The notes: generated by a model not told the origin, from the sequence alone. Positions 30,526 through 39,384 are shown, numbered from the stretch's first letter. The stretch is DNA of 64,000 bases from Flavobacteriales bacterium (GCA_016705955.1 JADJKO010000007.1:1-64000); one strand, 5' to 3'. Made by a program: numbers and translations.

Positions 30526-30560
30526 GATCGTTCGCTCTGTCCAAATGTAGGGTCGATGCA

Positions 30561-30588
30561 CGCGCCCCACGGATCTCCGCGGGGCGCG
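30561..30588 (-). terminator. GC-rich terminator hairpin
   Basis: Stem CGCGCCCC / GGGGCGCG with a 12-base loop, 27 bp after the end of... the antitoxin's upstream side and just downstream of the EF-G-like stop on the minus strand; it should terminate the EF-G-like transcript. Confidence 0.6.
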
Positions 30589-30614
30589 TTCTCATTTTCT
30601 GATCCTCTGATCGG

Positions 30615-32744
30615 TCAAGCCTCCACCTCTTCTTCCTTGTGGCTGTTCACCAACTTGTGCTGCAGATCCGTTGGCACTTGCTGGTAGGCATGGAATTTCT
30701 CCGTGTAGGTACCGCGTCCTTGGGTAAGACTGCGCAGCGTGGTGCTGTAACGGTCCAACTCGGCGAGCGGCGTCAGGGTCTTGATGATCTGATAGCGGCC
30801 GCTGCTGTCCACACCCATCACGATACTGCGACGCCCTTGCAGATCGGTCATCACATCGCCCATGAGATCCGTGGGCACGCGCACCTCCAGTTCCTGGATC
30901 GGTTCCATCAGTTGCGGGTCGGCGTTGTTGAACGCTTCGCGGAACGCTTGCAGTCCGGCGATCTTGAAGCTGATATCGTTGCTGTCCACCGCGTGCATCT
31001 TGCCATCGTGGATGATCACGCGGATGTCGCGCGCCGGTGATCCGGTGAGCGGACCGCGGTCCATCTTCTCCATCACGCCCTTGAGGATGCTCGGCATGAA
31101 CTTGTTGTCGATCACACCGCCGACGATGCAGTTGTAGAAGACCAGCTTGCCGCCGGTGGGAAGGTCGTGTTCCTCCTTTCCTCTTAGGCTGTGGCCGGTT
31201 GGCTCGGGCATGCCCTCGTACCACGGATCGATCTTCAAATGCACTTCACCGAACTGTCCACTGCCGCCCGTCTGCTTCTTGTGCCGGTACATCGCCGCTG
31301 CACTCTTGCGGATCGTTTCGCGATACGGAATGCGCGGACTGCTGAACTCGCAGTCCACCTTGTAGTGGTGGCTCAACTTCCACTTGAGCAGGTTGAGGTG
31401 CAGTTCACCCTGCGCACCCACCAGTTGTTGCGCGGTCTCCCGGCTGTACGAAAGCACGATGGTGGGGTCCTCCTTTTGGATCTCCAGCAACGCGGCGTGG
31501 AGTTTCTCCTCTTGCTTGTTGTCCGTGGCCTTGATCACTTGGCGCAAGCGCGGCTCGGGGAAAGCGATGGGTTGCAACTTGATCGCTTTACCCGGCGCGT
31601 GTAACGTGTGCGCAGTGGCGGTGCCTTTCAGTTTGATGGTGCCGCCGATATCACCAGCCACCAGTTTCTCCACGTGATCGCGCTCCTTGCCATCGATGAT
31701 GAAGATCTGGTTCACGCGCTCCGTGCCGCCGGTATTATCGTTCACCAGATCGGTGCCTTCCTTGACTTCGCCGCTCATCACCTTGAAAAGGGTGATGTGC
31801 CCCGCGCGCGGATCGATCACGGTCTTGAACGTGAATAGCACGGCCGGACCTTCCGCAGCACACTTCAATTCACCTCCGTCCACGAGTTCTTCCGCAGGCA
31901 TTTCGATCGCGCTCGGCGCCACGTTGTCGATGAAGCCCATCAAGCGGCCGCTGCCCATGTTGCGCAACGCGCTCAGGCAGAAGACCGGGAAGCAGGTGCG
32001 CTTCATCATGCCATGCTTCAGGCCGAGGCGCATCTCGTCCTCATTCAATTCACCCTGCGCGAAGTAGTGCTCCATCAGGGTCTCATCGTTCTCCGCCGCC
32101 TTCTCCACCAATTCCTTGTGCAGGGCTTCCGCACGTTCCTTCTCGCTGTCCGGGATCGGTTGCTTCTCCGGCTTTCCACCGGCATCCTTGAACACGTACA
32201 TCGTCATCTTCAACAGGTCGATGATGCGGTGGAAGCCATCGCCCTGTTCCACGGGGTACTGCATCACGGTCACCGCGCTGCCGAAGTGCTCCTTCGCTTG
32301 TGCGACCGTGGCGTCGAAATCCGCGTTGGCGTGATCCAATTGGTTCACACCGATGATCACCGGACGCTCGTAGCGCTGCATGTGGTCCCACACCAGGTCG
32401 GTGCCCACTTCCACGCCGTGGTGTGCGTTCAGCAACAGCACGCAGGTATCCGCCACGCGAAGGGCGGGGATCGTTTCGCCCACGAGGTCATCAAGGCCGG
32501 GCGTATCAATGATGTTGATCTTGTAGTTGCGCCACTCGGTGTGCAGCACGGTACTGTACACGCTGCTTCCGCGCTCGTGCTCCAGCGGGTGGTGATCGCT
32601 TACGGTGTTCTTGTCCTCGACACGGCCGCGGCGTTGCAAGAGACCCGCTTCGAAGAGCATTGTTTCGGCCAGCGTGGTCTTGCCGCATCCGTGGGAGCCG
32701 AGGAGGACGATGTTCTTGATGTGTTTCGCATCGAAGACTTTCAT
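30615..32744 (-). CDS. Elongation factor G-like translational GTPase
   Basis: 709 residues, about the length of EF-G. G1 is GSHGCGKT at about 15-22, replacing the AHVDHGKT of housekeeping EF-G. G2/G3 include HERGSS and DTPGLDD; G4 is NQLD instead of NKxD. Domains II to V follow with recognisable EF-G sequence (e.g. GELHLNLLKWKL; GGSGQFGEVHLKIDP; a final HKLVNSHKEEEVEA). These changes mark the second-class EF-G-like proteins (FusA2-like), whose role is less clear than elongation; ribosome recycling or rescue is possible. A GC-rich hairpin follows the stop. Confidence 0.85.
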   Translation of the reverse strand: MKVFDAKHIKNIVLLGSHGCGKTTLAETMLFEAGLLQRRGRVEDKNTVSDHHPLEHERGSSVYSTVLHTEWRNYKINIIDTPGLDDLVGETIPALRVADTCVLLLNAHHGVEVGTDLVWDHMQRYERPVIIGVNQLDHANADFDATVAQAKEHFGSAVTVMQYPVEQGDGFHRIIDLLKMTMYVFKDAGGKPEKQPIPDSEKERAEALHKELVEKAAENDETLMEHYFAQGELNEDEMRLGLKHGMMKRTCFPVFCLSALRNMGSGRLMGFIDNVAPSAIEMPAEELVDGGELKCAAEGPAVLFTFKTVIDPRAGHITLFKVMSGEVKEGTDLVNDNTGGTERVNQIFIIDGKERDHVEKLVAGDIGGTIKLKGTATAHTLHAPGKAIKLQPIAFPEPRLRQVIKATDNKQEEKLHAALLEIQKEDPTIVLSYSRETAQQLVGAQGELHLNLLKWKLSHHYKVDCEFSSPRIPYRETIRKSAAAMYRHKKQTGGSGQFGEVHLKIDPWYEGMPEPTGHSLRGKEEHDLPTGGKLVFYNCIVGGVIDNKFMPSILKGVMEKMDRGPLTGSPARDIRVIIHDGKMHAVDSNDISFKIAGLQAFREAFNNADPQLMEPIQELEVRVPTDLMGDVMTDLQGRRSIVMGVDSSGRYQIIKTLTPLAELDRYSTTLRSLTQGRGTYTEKFHAYQQVPTDLQHKLVNSHKEEEVEA

Positions 32745-32880
32745 GGCGGGGATGGGGTTTGGTTGAACGGATGTGTCTTCCTTCCGTGGAGGTCCGAGGG
32801 CGACCGGCGCGTGAGGGGTATGAAATTAGGAAGACTGCCGCCGCAATTCCAAGGGCTTTGGTCAGGAGGGCCTTAACGGG

Positions 32881-33030
32881 ATTCCGGGTCAAGCCCGGAA
32901 TGACAGCCCAGAGTATCGGGACTACGGGTCAAGCCCGCAGTGACAGCGTAGAGAAGCCGGAACGGGCGCGGAGGCCGCGCCCGTTCCGCGCTTCGGGTAA
33001 ATCGTCATTCCGGGCTTGACCCGGAATCTC
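32881..33030. repeat. Cluster of intergenic palindromes (REP-like)
   Basis: Within the 370-bp gap 32745-33114 are three copies of a 24-26-bp palindromic unit (ATTCCGGGTCAAGCCCGGAA at 32881; a variant at 32922; an inverted copy at 33005-33030) and a separate long hairpin (GGAACGGGCGCG ... CGCGCCCGTTCC) at 32959-32988. The first and third units face each other. This pattern is typical of dispersed REP or MITE-like repeats. No gene was seen in the gap. Confidence 0.75.
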
Positions 33031-33069
33031 GACTATGATCCACCGATACAAGCGAGCACGAAACGAAGA

Positions 33070-33090
33070 AGCCCCGGCAATGTCGGGGCT
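33070..33090 (-). terminator. Terminator of small gene 33115-33324
   Basis: Stem AGCCCCG / CGGGGCT with a 7-base loop, followed on the minus strand by a T-rich tail (TTCTTCGTTT), 25 bp after the stop. Confidence 0.75.
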
Positions 33091-33114
33091 CCCAATAGGT
33101 CGAACGGTTCGTGG

Positions 33115-33324
33115 TCAGTTCAGCGATTCCATTGCGCGGCTGCCTTGCAGGCGCTTGAAGCGCGAGACCACTTCATCATAGCTGCCGGGGAGGTTCAACT
33201 CCTTCATCGGGTCGAAGCCAAGCTCGCCGCCCTGCACGTACATGGCGTATGTGCGTTCCTTCACTTGGGACTGCTCCGCCGGGGTTGCCTCGCCATCGGC
33301 GGGGCTGCTGTTCTTCTTCTCCAT
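33115..33324 (-). CDS. Small hypothetical cytoplasmic protein
   Basis: 69 residues starting MEKKNSSPADGEATPAEQSQ. The N-terminal third is low-complexity and likely disordered. The rest is helical and charged (YAMYVQGGELGFDPMKELNL, then EVVSRFKRLQG). The longer frame to 33555 overlaps the divergent promoter region and lacks coding character, so the internal ATG was chosen. A convincing terminator follows, which supports a real gene. No family recognised. Confidence 0.5.
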   Translation of the reverse strand: MEKKNSSPADGEATPAEQSQVKERTYAMYVQGGELGFDPMKELNLPGSYDEVVSRFKRLQGSRAMESLN

Positions 33325-33508
33325 CGGTTCGCTCTCGGTGCCGGAAGCAACACATCCACATGGACGATCGCTATCAGCGGGGGACGAATGTAGGACGAGG
33401 CTGGACCGATGTAAACCCCGTGTGACCTCCATCGGCCTCATCCTTGGGATCCATTCGACGGCTGAAGGCACCATCTTTGGAACGCATCCCAACCCAAACC
33501 CTTCCATC

Positions 33509-34162
33509 ATGCGCGTGCTCAGTGCTCTTCTCATCGGTATCCTGCCAACCCTCACCGCCTTTGCTCAATACAACCAGAAAGGCATGGTACACCTGGCCAT
33601 CGGCGGTGCCATCGGCGGGCACGGTACGGTGCTGGACCAACGCTTCACCATCTTCGGACTCACCATTTCCAATACCGAGACCGATGCGGCTGCCACCACC
33701 ACGGTACCCATTGAACTGGGCTTCGCGCTCGGCAACAAATTCACCCTCGGCGCGCTGATCGAACCCGGTCGCTATGTGCCGGACACCGCCAATTCCGACC
33801 AGAACAATTCGCTGGCCGTCGTGGCGATCCAACCGCGTTTCTACCTCGTGAACAAGGATCGTTTCGCGTGGACCGCATCGGCACAGCTAGGAGCAGCGGC
33901 CTTGCATATCCAGGACGACACGCCCGGTGAGAAAGTGGATGAACGCTATTCCGGACCGGCGTTCGGACTAGGGAGCGGTGTGGCCTTCGGCCTAGGTGAT
34001 CATGTCGGATTGGAATTCCATGTGCGCTACTTCGCTACCAACCTGGAATTGCGCGCGCGTGAGTTCAATGACCACAGCACCATGGACTTCTACAAGGCCA
34101 CCTTGCATACTGGTGGCGTGGTCGCGCAACTCTCGCTCGCTTTCCGTTTCGGCGGAAGCTGA
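33509..34162 (+). CDS. Outer-membrane beta-barrel protein (OmpA/OmpW-like porin fold)
   Basis: 217 residues. A signal peptide (about 1-20, ending TAFAQ) is followed by alternating amphipathic strands (MVHLAIGGAIGGHG; VPIELGFALGNKFTLGALI; VAIQPRFYLVNKDRFAW; GVAFGLGDHVGLEFHVRYFA) and a final strand ending with Phe (VAQLSLAFRFGGS), the usual barrel end signal. It is a small 8-stranded-type barrel of unknown ligand. It lies just upstream of the cobalamin riboswitch but has its own start and is not controlled by it. Confidence 0.75.
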   Translation: MRVLSALLIGILPTLTAFAQYNQKGMVHLAIGGAIGGHGTVLDQRFTIFGLTISNTETDAAATTTVPIELGFALGNKFTLGALIEPGRYVPDTANSDQNNSLAVVAIQPRFYLVNKDRFAWTASAQLGAAALHIQDDTPGEKVDERYSGPAFGLGSGVAFGLGDHVGLEFHVRYFATNLELRAREFNDHSTMDFYKATLHTGGVVAQLSLAFRFGGS

Positions 34163-34185
34163 CCGCGCAATACATTCGGCCCCGC

Positions 34186-34395
34186 GTAGTGGTACCGATC
34201 CTGTCCGCAAGGAGGGGGGAGGTGGAAAGAGGGAATCCCGTGTGATCCGGGAGCTGTTCCCGCAGCTGTGAACCGCTGACGCCGTGTGCTAAAGCCACTG
34301 TTCAACTCCGGGATGCTTTGCCATCCTCAGCGGAGCCGAAGGACGGGAAGGTGTACGCGGCAAGGGTGGTGAGTCAGAAGACCTGCCTCTACGCA
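34186..34395 (+). promoter_or_regulatory. Cobalamin (B12) riboswitch
   Basis: The order of conserved elements matches the cobalamin aptamer: AGAGGGAATCCCGTG (34228-34242), the following pairing GATCCGGGAGCTGTTCCCGC and CTGTGAACC, the B12 box GCCACTG (34294-34300), and the 3' closing segment AGTCAGAAGACCTGCC (34372-34387). It lies 110-320 bp upstream of the T9SS propeller gene at 34508 and in the same orientation. A GCTGCG / CGCAGC hairpin lies at about 34469-34487, near the start codon, and could be the expression platform acting on translation. Boundaries are approximate. Confidence 0.93.
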
Positions 34396-34507
34396 AGACA
34401 ACGGCCACGGGACCATGGTCGGATCGCTTGCGGTAGGCGTCCATCATCCCTGTGGTTTCACCTCATGAACGCTGCGCGGTGAACGCAGCACACCTAAACC
34501 CAATAGC

Positions 34508-35788
34508 ATGTACCGTTCATTCCTCTCTTCTCTCGCTCTTGGTGTGGCACTGTTCGCAGGCGCGCAACAGCAGGTACACCAGGTCTTCGCGCTGAGCGAA
34601 GGCTACTACGACTACATCAATGGCGGTGGCCAGTTGGTGCCCGTGACCTTGGGTAGCTATGATCCCGTTGCCGGGACCTACACCACAGTGGTCACCATCA
34701 GCGGTCCGCGCTTCGGCAGCGATGTGCTCGTGGATGGCGGTTCCGTCTACGTGGCTGCGGATGATCGCATTCTGCGCTACGATGCCGACACCTATACCGA
34801 GACCGGCATGACCATGGTGCAAGGGGTGCGCAAACTCGCAGTGTGGGGTGATCGCCTCCTGCTCACGCGCGGCGAACTCGGCGGCCTGGACCACTACTTC
34901 GAGGTGCGCGACAAGCAATCGTTCGACCTGCTCTGGACGCTCGATCCGGCCGATGGCCTGACGATGAGCGCCGAGGATGTGGTGGTGGTGGGCGACATGG
35001 CCTACCTCGCGGTGAACAACGCCTTCGATTGGACCAACCTCGTGGGCAAAGTGGGCGTGGTGGACCTGCTCGCGCAGACCTATGCGGATGAGATCGACCT
35101 CGGTCCGAACGGCCTCAACCCGGAGAAGCTCTTCGTGGTGGACGGCGCGTTGCACAGCTTCAACAACACCGACTTCTCCGGCAGCAGCATCAGCGCCATC
35201 GACCTAGGCGGCGCGGGGTTGACCTACACGCACGACGTGGCTTTGAACAGCGGCTGCTCCGCATCGGCCTATGCCGAAGGGAAGATCTACTTCATGGAAT
35301 ACAGCCAGAACGAACTGGCGCGATACGCGCTCAGCACCGCCAGCGTGCTGGATACGCTCACCGGCAGTCCGGCCGTGTATGGCTTGATCGAGGATCCGAT
35401 CAACCACGTGCTCTACGCCACCACCACCGATTTCTTCAGCACCGGCGATCTGCTGGTGTTGAATGCCGATGGCAGCACGATCAGTTCCGTACCCGCCGCC
35501 ATGAGCGCGGGCAACCTCGCACTGGACATCCGCCTCAGCACCGGGGTAGTGGAACCCACTAAGGACCGCATCGTCCTCTACCCGAATCCGGCCACGGAGG
35601 AGCTCACCCTCAGCTTCACCGGCACGTCAGTGGTGAGCGTGGTGATCTTGGATGCCGCGGGTCGTGTGGTGAAGCGGATCGGAACGAACAACACGGTGAC
35701 GCAGCGCATCGCCGTGGCGGATCTCGCACCCGGTTCCTACACCGTGCAAGCGCTCGGGCATGCGCCGGTGCGCTTCGTGAAGCGCTGA
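34508..35788 (+). CDS. B12-riboswitch-controlled T9SS beta-propeller (candidate BtuG-like cobalamin-binding protein, DUF5074-like)
   Basis: 426 residues. A signal peptide (about 1-19, ending FAGAQ) is followed by repeats of propeller blades (VYVAADDRILRYDADTYTE; HYFEVRDKQSFDLLWTLDP; KLFVVDGALHSFNNTDF; GKIYFMEYSQNELARY), like DUF5074/YncE propellers. The C-terminus (about 345-426) is a T9SS type A sorting domain (LYPNPATEELTLSF ... VRFVKR). The gene sits directly behind a cobalamin riboswitch. In Bacteroides the surface B12 binder BtuG is a propeller of this broad kind, but anchored as a lipoprotein. The inference is a T9SS-exported analogue that captures corrinoids. No TonB receptor lies next to it in the window. 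Confidence 0.75.
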   Translation: MYRSFLSSLALGVALFAGAQQQVHQVFALSEGYYDYINGGGQLVPVTLGSYDPVAGTYTTVVTISGPRFGSDVLVDGGSVYVAADDRILRYDADTYTETGMTMVQGVRKLAVWGDRLLLTRGELGGLDHYFEVRDKQSFDLLWTLDPADGLTMSAEDVVVVGDMAYLAVNNAFDWTNLVGKVGVVDLLAQTYADEIDLGPNGLNPEKLFVVDGALHSFNNTDFSGSSISAIDLGGAGLTYTHDVALNSGCSASAYAEGKIYFMEYSQNELARYALSTASVLDTLTGSPAVYGLIEDPINHVLYATTTDFFSTGDLLVLNADGSTISSVPAAMSAGNLALDIRLSTGVVEPTKDRIVLYPNPATEELTLSFTGTSVVSVVILDAAGRVVKRIGTNNTVTQRIAVADLAPGSYTVQALGHAPVRFVKR

Positions 35789-35810
35789 CGCTGCATAGCG
35801 CATAGTTGGA

Positions 35811-35818
35811 TACATTTG
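35811..35818 (+). promoter_or_regulatory. Possible Bacteroidota -7 box (TACATTTG) for tRNA-Thr
   Basis: Matches the TAnnTTTG consensus, 40 bp upstream of the tRNA. No clear TTG -33 box at the expected spacing. Confidence 0.35.
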
Positions 35819-35858
35819 GCGCCCCGCTACCCGGAACCTTCCGGGTGGTGGGGGACAA

Positions 35859-35930
35859 GCCTCCTTAGCTCAGCGGTAGAGCAGCTCATTCGTAATGAGC
35901 AGGTCTTCGGTTCAAATCCGAAAGGAGGCT
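35859..35930 (+). tRNA. tRNA-Thr (anticodon CGU)
   Basis: Acceptor arms GCCTCCT / AGGAGGC pair perfectly. The D arm is GCTC...GAGC. The anticodon stem GCTCA / TGAGC encloses the loop TTCGTAA, giving anticodon CGU (Thr). The T arm is TTCGG TTCAAAT CCGAA. The CCA end is not encoded. Confidence 0.95.
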
Positions 35931-35964
35931 CACGTAAGGGATCGCGATAGCATCTGAGACGTCA

Positions 35965-36050
35965 CGGCGGCGCACGCCGCGATCCCGCCCCTCGGAGCCG
36001 TCATTGCGGCCCGAAGGGGGCACGTCATTGCGGCGAACGCCGCAATTCCG
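35965..36050. repeat. Intergenic palindromes (REP-like, second type)
   Basis: Short palindromes built on CGGCG/CGCCG are repeated: CGGCGGCGCACGCCGCGATCC near 35967, CGTCATTGCGGCCCGAAGG near 35999, and CGTCATTGCGGCGAACGCCG near 36024. They fill the gap between the tRNA and the convergent GIY-YIG gene. They resemble dispersed repeat units and differ from those at 32881. Confidence 0.6.
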
Positions 36051-36056
36051 TAACCC

Positions 36057-36353
36057 CTAGCCGAAATTACCCTCTGCAGCCAGGTCCTTCCACTCCGGGT
36101 TCTCCTTCGTGATCAACGCGTCCTTCCATTCGCGCTTCCAGTCCTTCAATTGTTTTTCGCGTGCGATGGCGGCAATGATGCTCTCGTGCGCCTCGTACCA
36201 CACCAGCTTCTCCACGTTGTACCGTGCCGTGAATGAACGGGGATCCTTGTGCGCTTTGTGCTCTTTCACGCGCCGTTCAATGTCATTCGTGACGCCCGCG
36301 TAGAGTGTGGTGTTGCGGGCGTTGGCCATGAAATAGACCCAGTAGAATTTCAC
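36057..36353 (-). CDS. GIY-YIG family endonuclease-like protein
   Basis: 98 residues, the usual size for stand-alone GIY-YIG (UPF0213/YhbQ-like) proteins. The motif pair is WVYFMAN followed by LYAGVTNDIERRVKEHK, with the conserved Arg in IERRV and a later Glu in AIAREKQLKDWKREWK. DNA repair or structure-specific nuclease roles are assumed for the family. It stops with TAG close to the palindrome cluster. Confidence 0.9.
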   Translation of the reverse strand: MKFYWVYFMANARNTTLYAGVTNDIERRVKEHKAHKDPRSFTARYNVEKLVWYEAHESIIAAIAREKQLKDWKREWKDALITKENPEWKDLAAEGNFG

Positions 36354-36466
36354 GTCATGAAGGTATCGAGACTGCGGCGTCCACCGCGGTGACGGCTACG
36401 GGGGAGACGATCGCGGCCGAGGAACGGAACGACGTCCATCGGAGGGCACTGCGGCCAGAAAGAAGA

Positions 36467-36496
36467 AGGGGCTACCCCTTTCGAGATGGCCCCTTC
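36467..36496 (-). terminator. Terminator of T9SS gene 36516-37334
   Basis: Stem AAGGGGC / GCCCCTT with a 16-base loop that holds a further short pairing. It is followed on the minus strand by TTCTTTC. It lies 20 bp after the stop. Confidence 0.65.
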
Positions 36497-36515
36497 CAAT
36501 TGCAGGATGGATCCT

Positions 36516-37334
36516 CTAGTGCTGGACCACTACGCGCTGCGTAGTACGCTTGCCCGCCTGCGCCACGCTGATCATGTACAAGCCATCTTGAAGATCGCTG
36601 GAATTGAAATCAATGATGCGACGGGTCACCTCACTGAATCGCTGACGCGCGACCACCTTGCCCGAAGCGTCCGTGATCGTGACCTCCGCTGGGCCTGTCA
36701 TCGCATTGAATGAAAGCGTGATCCTGGTGGTGGCCGGATTGGGATAGACCTGGATACCGGAAAGCGCATCGTTCTCGAAGAGACCAGCGATGATCGTTCC
36801 ATCCACTTCCAGGGCGATGTCATCCGCTAGGATGTTGAACACAGCACCGCCGTTCTCCTTGGCCTCCAACCTGACGTTGTGGACCGCACCATCCGCATAG
36901 GCATCGATCGGTACGCTCCAGAGGGTGTAGTCGGCATAAGTCGTGGAATCAGCGGCGGTGAGCATTCCCATCTCGGTACCGTCGATCATGGCTTTCAGGT
37001 AATTGCCCATGGTACCGTCCCCCACGGCCGGGATCTTGACATACACGAGCAGGTTCGCCGTTGTGCCACTGGTGATGTTGGCATCCTGGTCCACCGAGCC
37101 GATCTCCGTGGCAGCGCCGCTGCCGCCGAACCACGCGTAAACGTCGCCGGTACGGGGGATCGCGCCGCCGCCACCGGTACCGCATGTGGCGATCGTGCAT
37201 AGCGGGGTGCCATACGTGACCGAAGCTTCATTCCAGGTCCCTACCCCGATGCCTGCTTCAAAGCTGCCATCGGTTATCTGGGCGGTCGCTCCGAAGGAAA
37301 CGACCATCGCGGCCAACAGTGTAATGTGTTTCAT
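36516..37334 (-). CDS. Small secreted protein with T9SS sorting domain
   Basis: 272 residues. Signal peptide about 1-18 (ending GATAQ). The middle (about 20-180) is a jelly-roll-like carbohydrate-binding fold (DGSFEAGIGVGTWNEASV; TADYTLWSVPIDAYADG-like strands; VRLEAKENGGAVFNILADDI), common in Bacteroidota secreted enzymes and adhesins. The C-terminal ~75 residues are a T9SS type A domain (QVYPNPATTRITLSF ... RVVVQH). No enzyme domain, so it is probably a surface binding protein. A terminator follows. Confidence 0.8.
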   Translation of the reverse strand: MKHITLLAAMVVSFGATAQITDGSFEAGIGVGTWNEASVTYGTPLCTIATCGTGGGGAIPRTGDVYAWFGGSGAATEIGSVDQDANITSGTTANLLVYVKIPAVGDGTMGNYLKAMIDGTEMGMLTAADSTTYADYTLWSVPIDAYADGAVHNVRLEAKENGGAVFNILADDIALEVDGTIIAGLFENDALSGIQVYPNPATTRITLSFNAMTGPAEVTITDASGKVVARQRFSEVTRRIIDFNSSDLQDGLYMISVAQAGKRTTQRVVVQH

Positions 37335-37627
37335 GTGTTTTGGGTTAAGCCGCCAAGGTAATAAGCATGTTCAATAAGGGTCCATTCCACGGTTGATCGT
37401 GTGCCCGATGGATCGTGGAGATCAATGGCCGACCCCCGCTGGTGGGAGTTTGTAACTCCCCATAAGCACGGATGTTCGCTGGTCCTTCAAAACCTCCGAA
37501 GGCTCCATGCTTGCACGCGCGACGCTTGTGCGCAAGCGGTGCGTACCCTGCGACCTCGAACCCGCCCGTAACACCGCCGCCGCCGCTCCCTTCCCCCATC
37601 CCCGGAATTTCCCGCACCTTGTCCTCG

Positions 37628-38698
37628 ATGCGGGCCTTCACCACCCAGACCGATCCCGGGTTCGTGCGCCCGGCGCAGTACTCCACCCTCGATCGCGTCT
37701 TCCTGTCGCTCATCCGGGATGAGCGCGACCTACCATTCGTGTACAAGACCGTGCTGGTCACCTTCACGCTGATCCCCTTGGCGGTAGCGTTGTACATGCC
37801 TTTCGTGCCGACATGGCTCTGGTGGATCATCGCGGTGGTCTACCTCTACATCAACAACATCACCTACAAAGGGCCCTTCGGCCTTATGCTGCATTGCACC
37901 ACGCACCGTGCGTTCTTCAAGCGGGAATGGATGAACCACTACCTGCCGTGGGTGCTCGCGCCCTTCTTCGGGCAGAGTCCGCAGACCTACCACGCGCACC
38001 ACGTGGGCATGCACCACACGGAGAACAACCTGGAGCCGGACGAGAGCAGCACCATGCCTTACCAGCGCGATAGCGGCAAAGGCTTCCTGCGCTACTTCTT
38101 CGTGTTCTTCTTCACCGGCATCTACACATTGGCGGCGTATTTCTTCCGCCGCAAGCGCAACCGCTTGTTCATGCGTGTGGTGCGTGGCGAGTTGTTGTTC
38201 CTTGTGTTCTGCGCAGCACTGTGCTTCGTGAATTGGCAAGCGACGTTGGTGGCCTTCATCCTGCCCTTCGCGATCTTCCGTTTGGTGGCAATGGCTGGCA
38301 ACTGGGTGCAGCACGCCTTCGTGAGCCAGGAGGATCCCGGCAATCCGTTCCAGAACAGCGTGACGTGCATCAACGTGAAGTTCAACCACAAGTGCTGGAA
38401 TGATGGCTACCACATCAGCCACCACATCGATCCCACTCTGCACTGGACGGATCACCCGCGCTACTTCCGCGAGCACCTCGCTGACTTCGCACGCGAACGC
38501 GCCGTGGTCTTCGAAGGGCTGAACTACCTCGACATCTTCGCCTTGTTGCTGCGCGACAAGTACGATGTGCTGGCACAGCACTTCGTGAACGTGGGCGATG
38601 TGTACAAGAACGACGAGGAGGTGATCGCCTTCCTGCGCAGTCGCACGGCGCCGGTGCCGTTCACCGGGCAGGTGGATCGGACGTTCGCGATGGCGTAG
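37628..38698 (+). CDS. Membrane fatty acid desaturase
   Basis: 356 residues. Three histidine boxes are visible: HCTTH at 89-93, HAHHVGMHH at 122-130, and HISHHIDPTLHWTDH near 285. Four or more hydrophobic helices include TVLVTFTLIPLAVALYMPFV and LLFLVFCAALCFV. These are features of di-iron integral membrane desaturases/hydroxylases acting on acyl chains or related lipids. The start at ATG 37628 removes a proline-rich, non-conserved extension. The upstream gap (37335-37627) shows no gene. Confidence 0.9.
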   Translation: MRAFTTQTDPGFVRPAQYSTLDRVFLSLIRDERDLPFVYKTVLVTFTLIPLAVALYMPFVPTWLWWIIAVVYLYINNITYKGPFGLMLHCTTHRAFFKREWMNHYLPWVLAPFFGQSPQTYHAHHVGMHHTENNLEPDESSTMPYQRDSGKGFLRYFFVFFFTGIYTLAAYFFRRKRNRLFMRVVRGELLFLVFCAALCFVNWQATLVAFILPFAIFRLVAMAGNWVQHAFVSQEDPGNPFQNSVTCINVKFNHKCWNDGYHISHHIDPTLHWTDHPRYFREHLADFARERAVVFEGLNYLDIFALLLRDKYDVLAQHFVNVGDVYKNDEEVIAFLRSRTAPVPFTGQVDRTFAMA

Positions 38699-38726
38699 GT
38701 CGCCGTCAACGACCGTTCGATCACGT

Positions 38727-39251
38727 TCACTCCATCCGCAACGGCGTCGCATGCTTCAGCGCCTCATCCGTCACGCCATCGCTGTTGTCGGCGTCGAGGA
38801 ATATTTTCCAACGGCCCTCCGCTTTCCCGAGGATCGTACTGAAGTGCCCAACGAACTGGCGACCGTTGCCATCATCGCGCATGATCACCACGCGGTAGTA
38901 GCCGATATCGAATTCGAACGAATCGGTGTGACTGCGATGTGTGAAGTAGAGTTCGATGAAGTGGACCTCGCCCTGCGGTACTGGCAAACTCCAGTTGCGC
39001 GCGGACTGCACGCGCAGGGAGTCGGCCGTCTGCGGCAGTCCCCAACCCAAGGGCCAACGGATCACGGGCTTCGCGTGCAAGGCCATGAAGGCTTCCGCAT
39101 CGCGCATGTTGAATGCGTTCACGAAGGGTCGCCACACTTCCGCATCGATGGCTTGTGTGGTGCTGTCGGATAGCACGGGCGGCGCTTGGGCGGATGCGAA
39201 CAGGGTTGAGCACGCGACGGTCGAGAGGAGAAAGGAGCGCAGCGTGGTCAT
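38727..39251 (-). CDS. Secreted SnoaL/DUF4440-like protein
   Basis: 174 residues from ATG 39251, which begins a signal peptide ending FASAQ. The mature part fits a NTF2-like fold of the DUF4440/SnoaL type (EVWRPFVNAFNMRDAEAFMA; PVIRWPLGWGLPQTA; GRWKIFLDADN). Such proteins bind small molecules or act as simple isomerases; no function can be assigned. Confidence 0.7.
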   Translation of the reverse strand: MTTLRSFLLSTVACSTLFASAQAPPVLSDSTTQAIDAEVWRPFVNAFNMRDAEAFMALHAKPVIRWPLGWGLPQTADSLRVQSARNWSLPVPQGEVHFIELYFTHRSHTDSFEFDIGYYRVVIMRDDGNGRQFVGHFSTILGKAEGRWKIFLDADNSDGVTDEALKHATPLRME

Positions 39252-39384
39252 AGATCCCGGAAGGTCCATAGCGTGTTGGAGCAACAATAGTACACGTACC
39301 AACGGTGGATCTTTGCGCGACCTCCGTGTCCGTGGAAGACCGGGTACCTTTCCGTTCTTGAACGTCCAACATCACGACAGCAAC

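Noticed and set aside
32881..33030. CRISPR array
   Set aside because: The repeats are palindromic, few, unequally spaced, and one is inverted; no spacers or cas genes.
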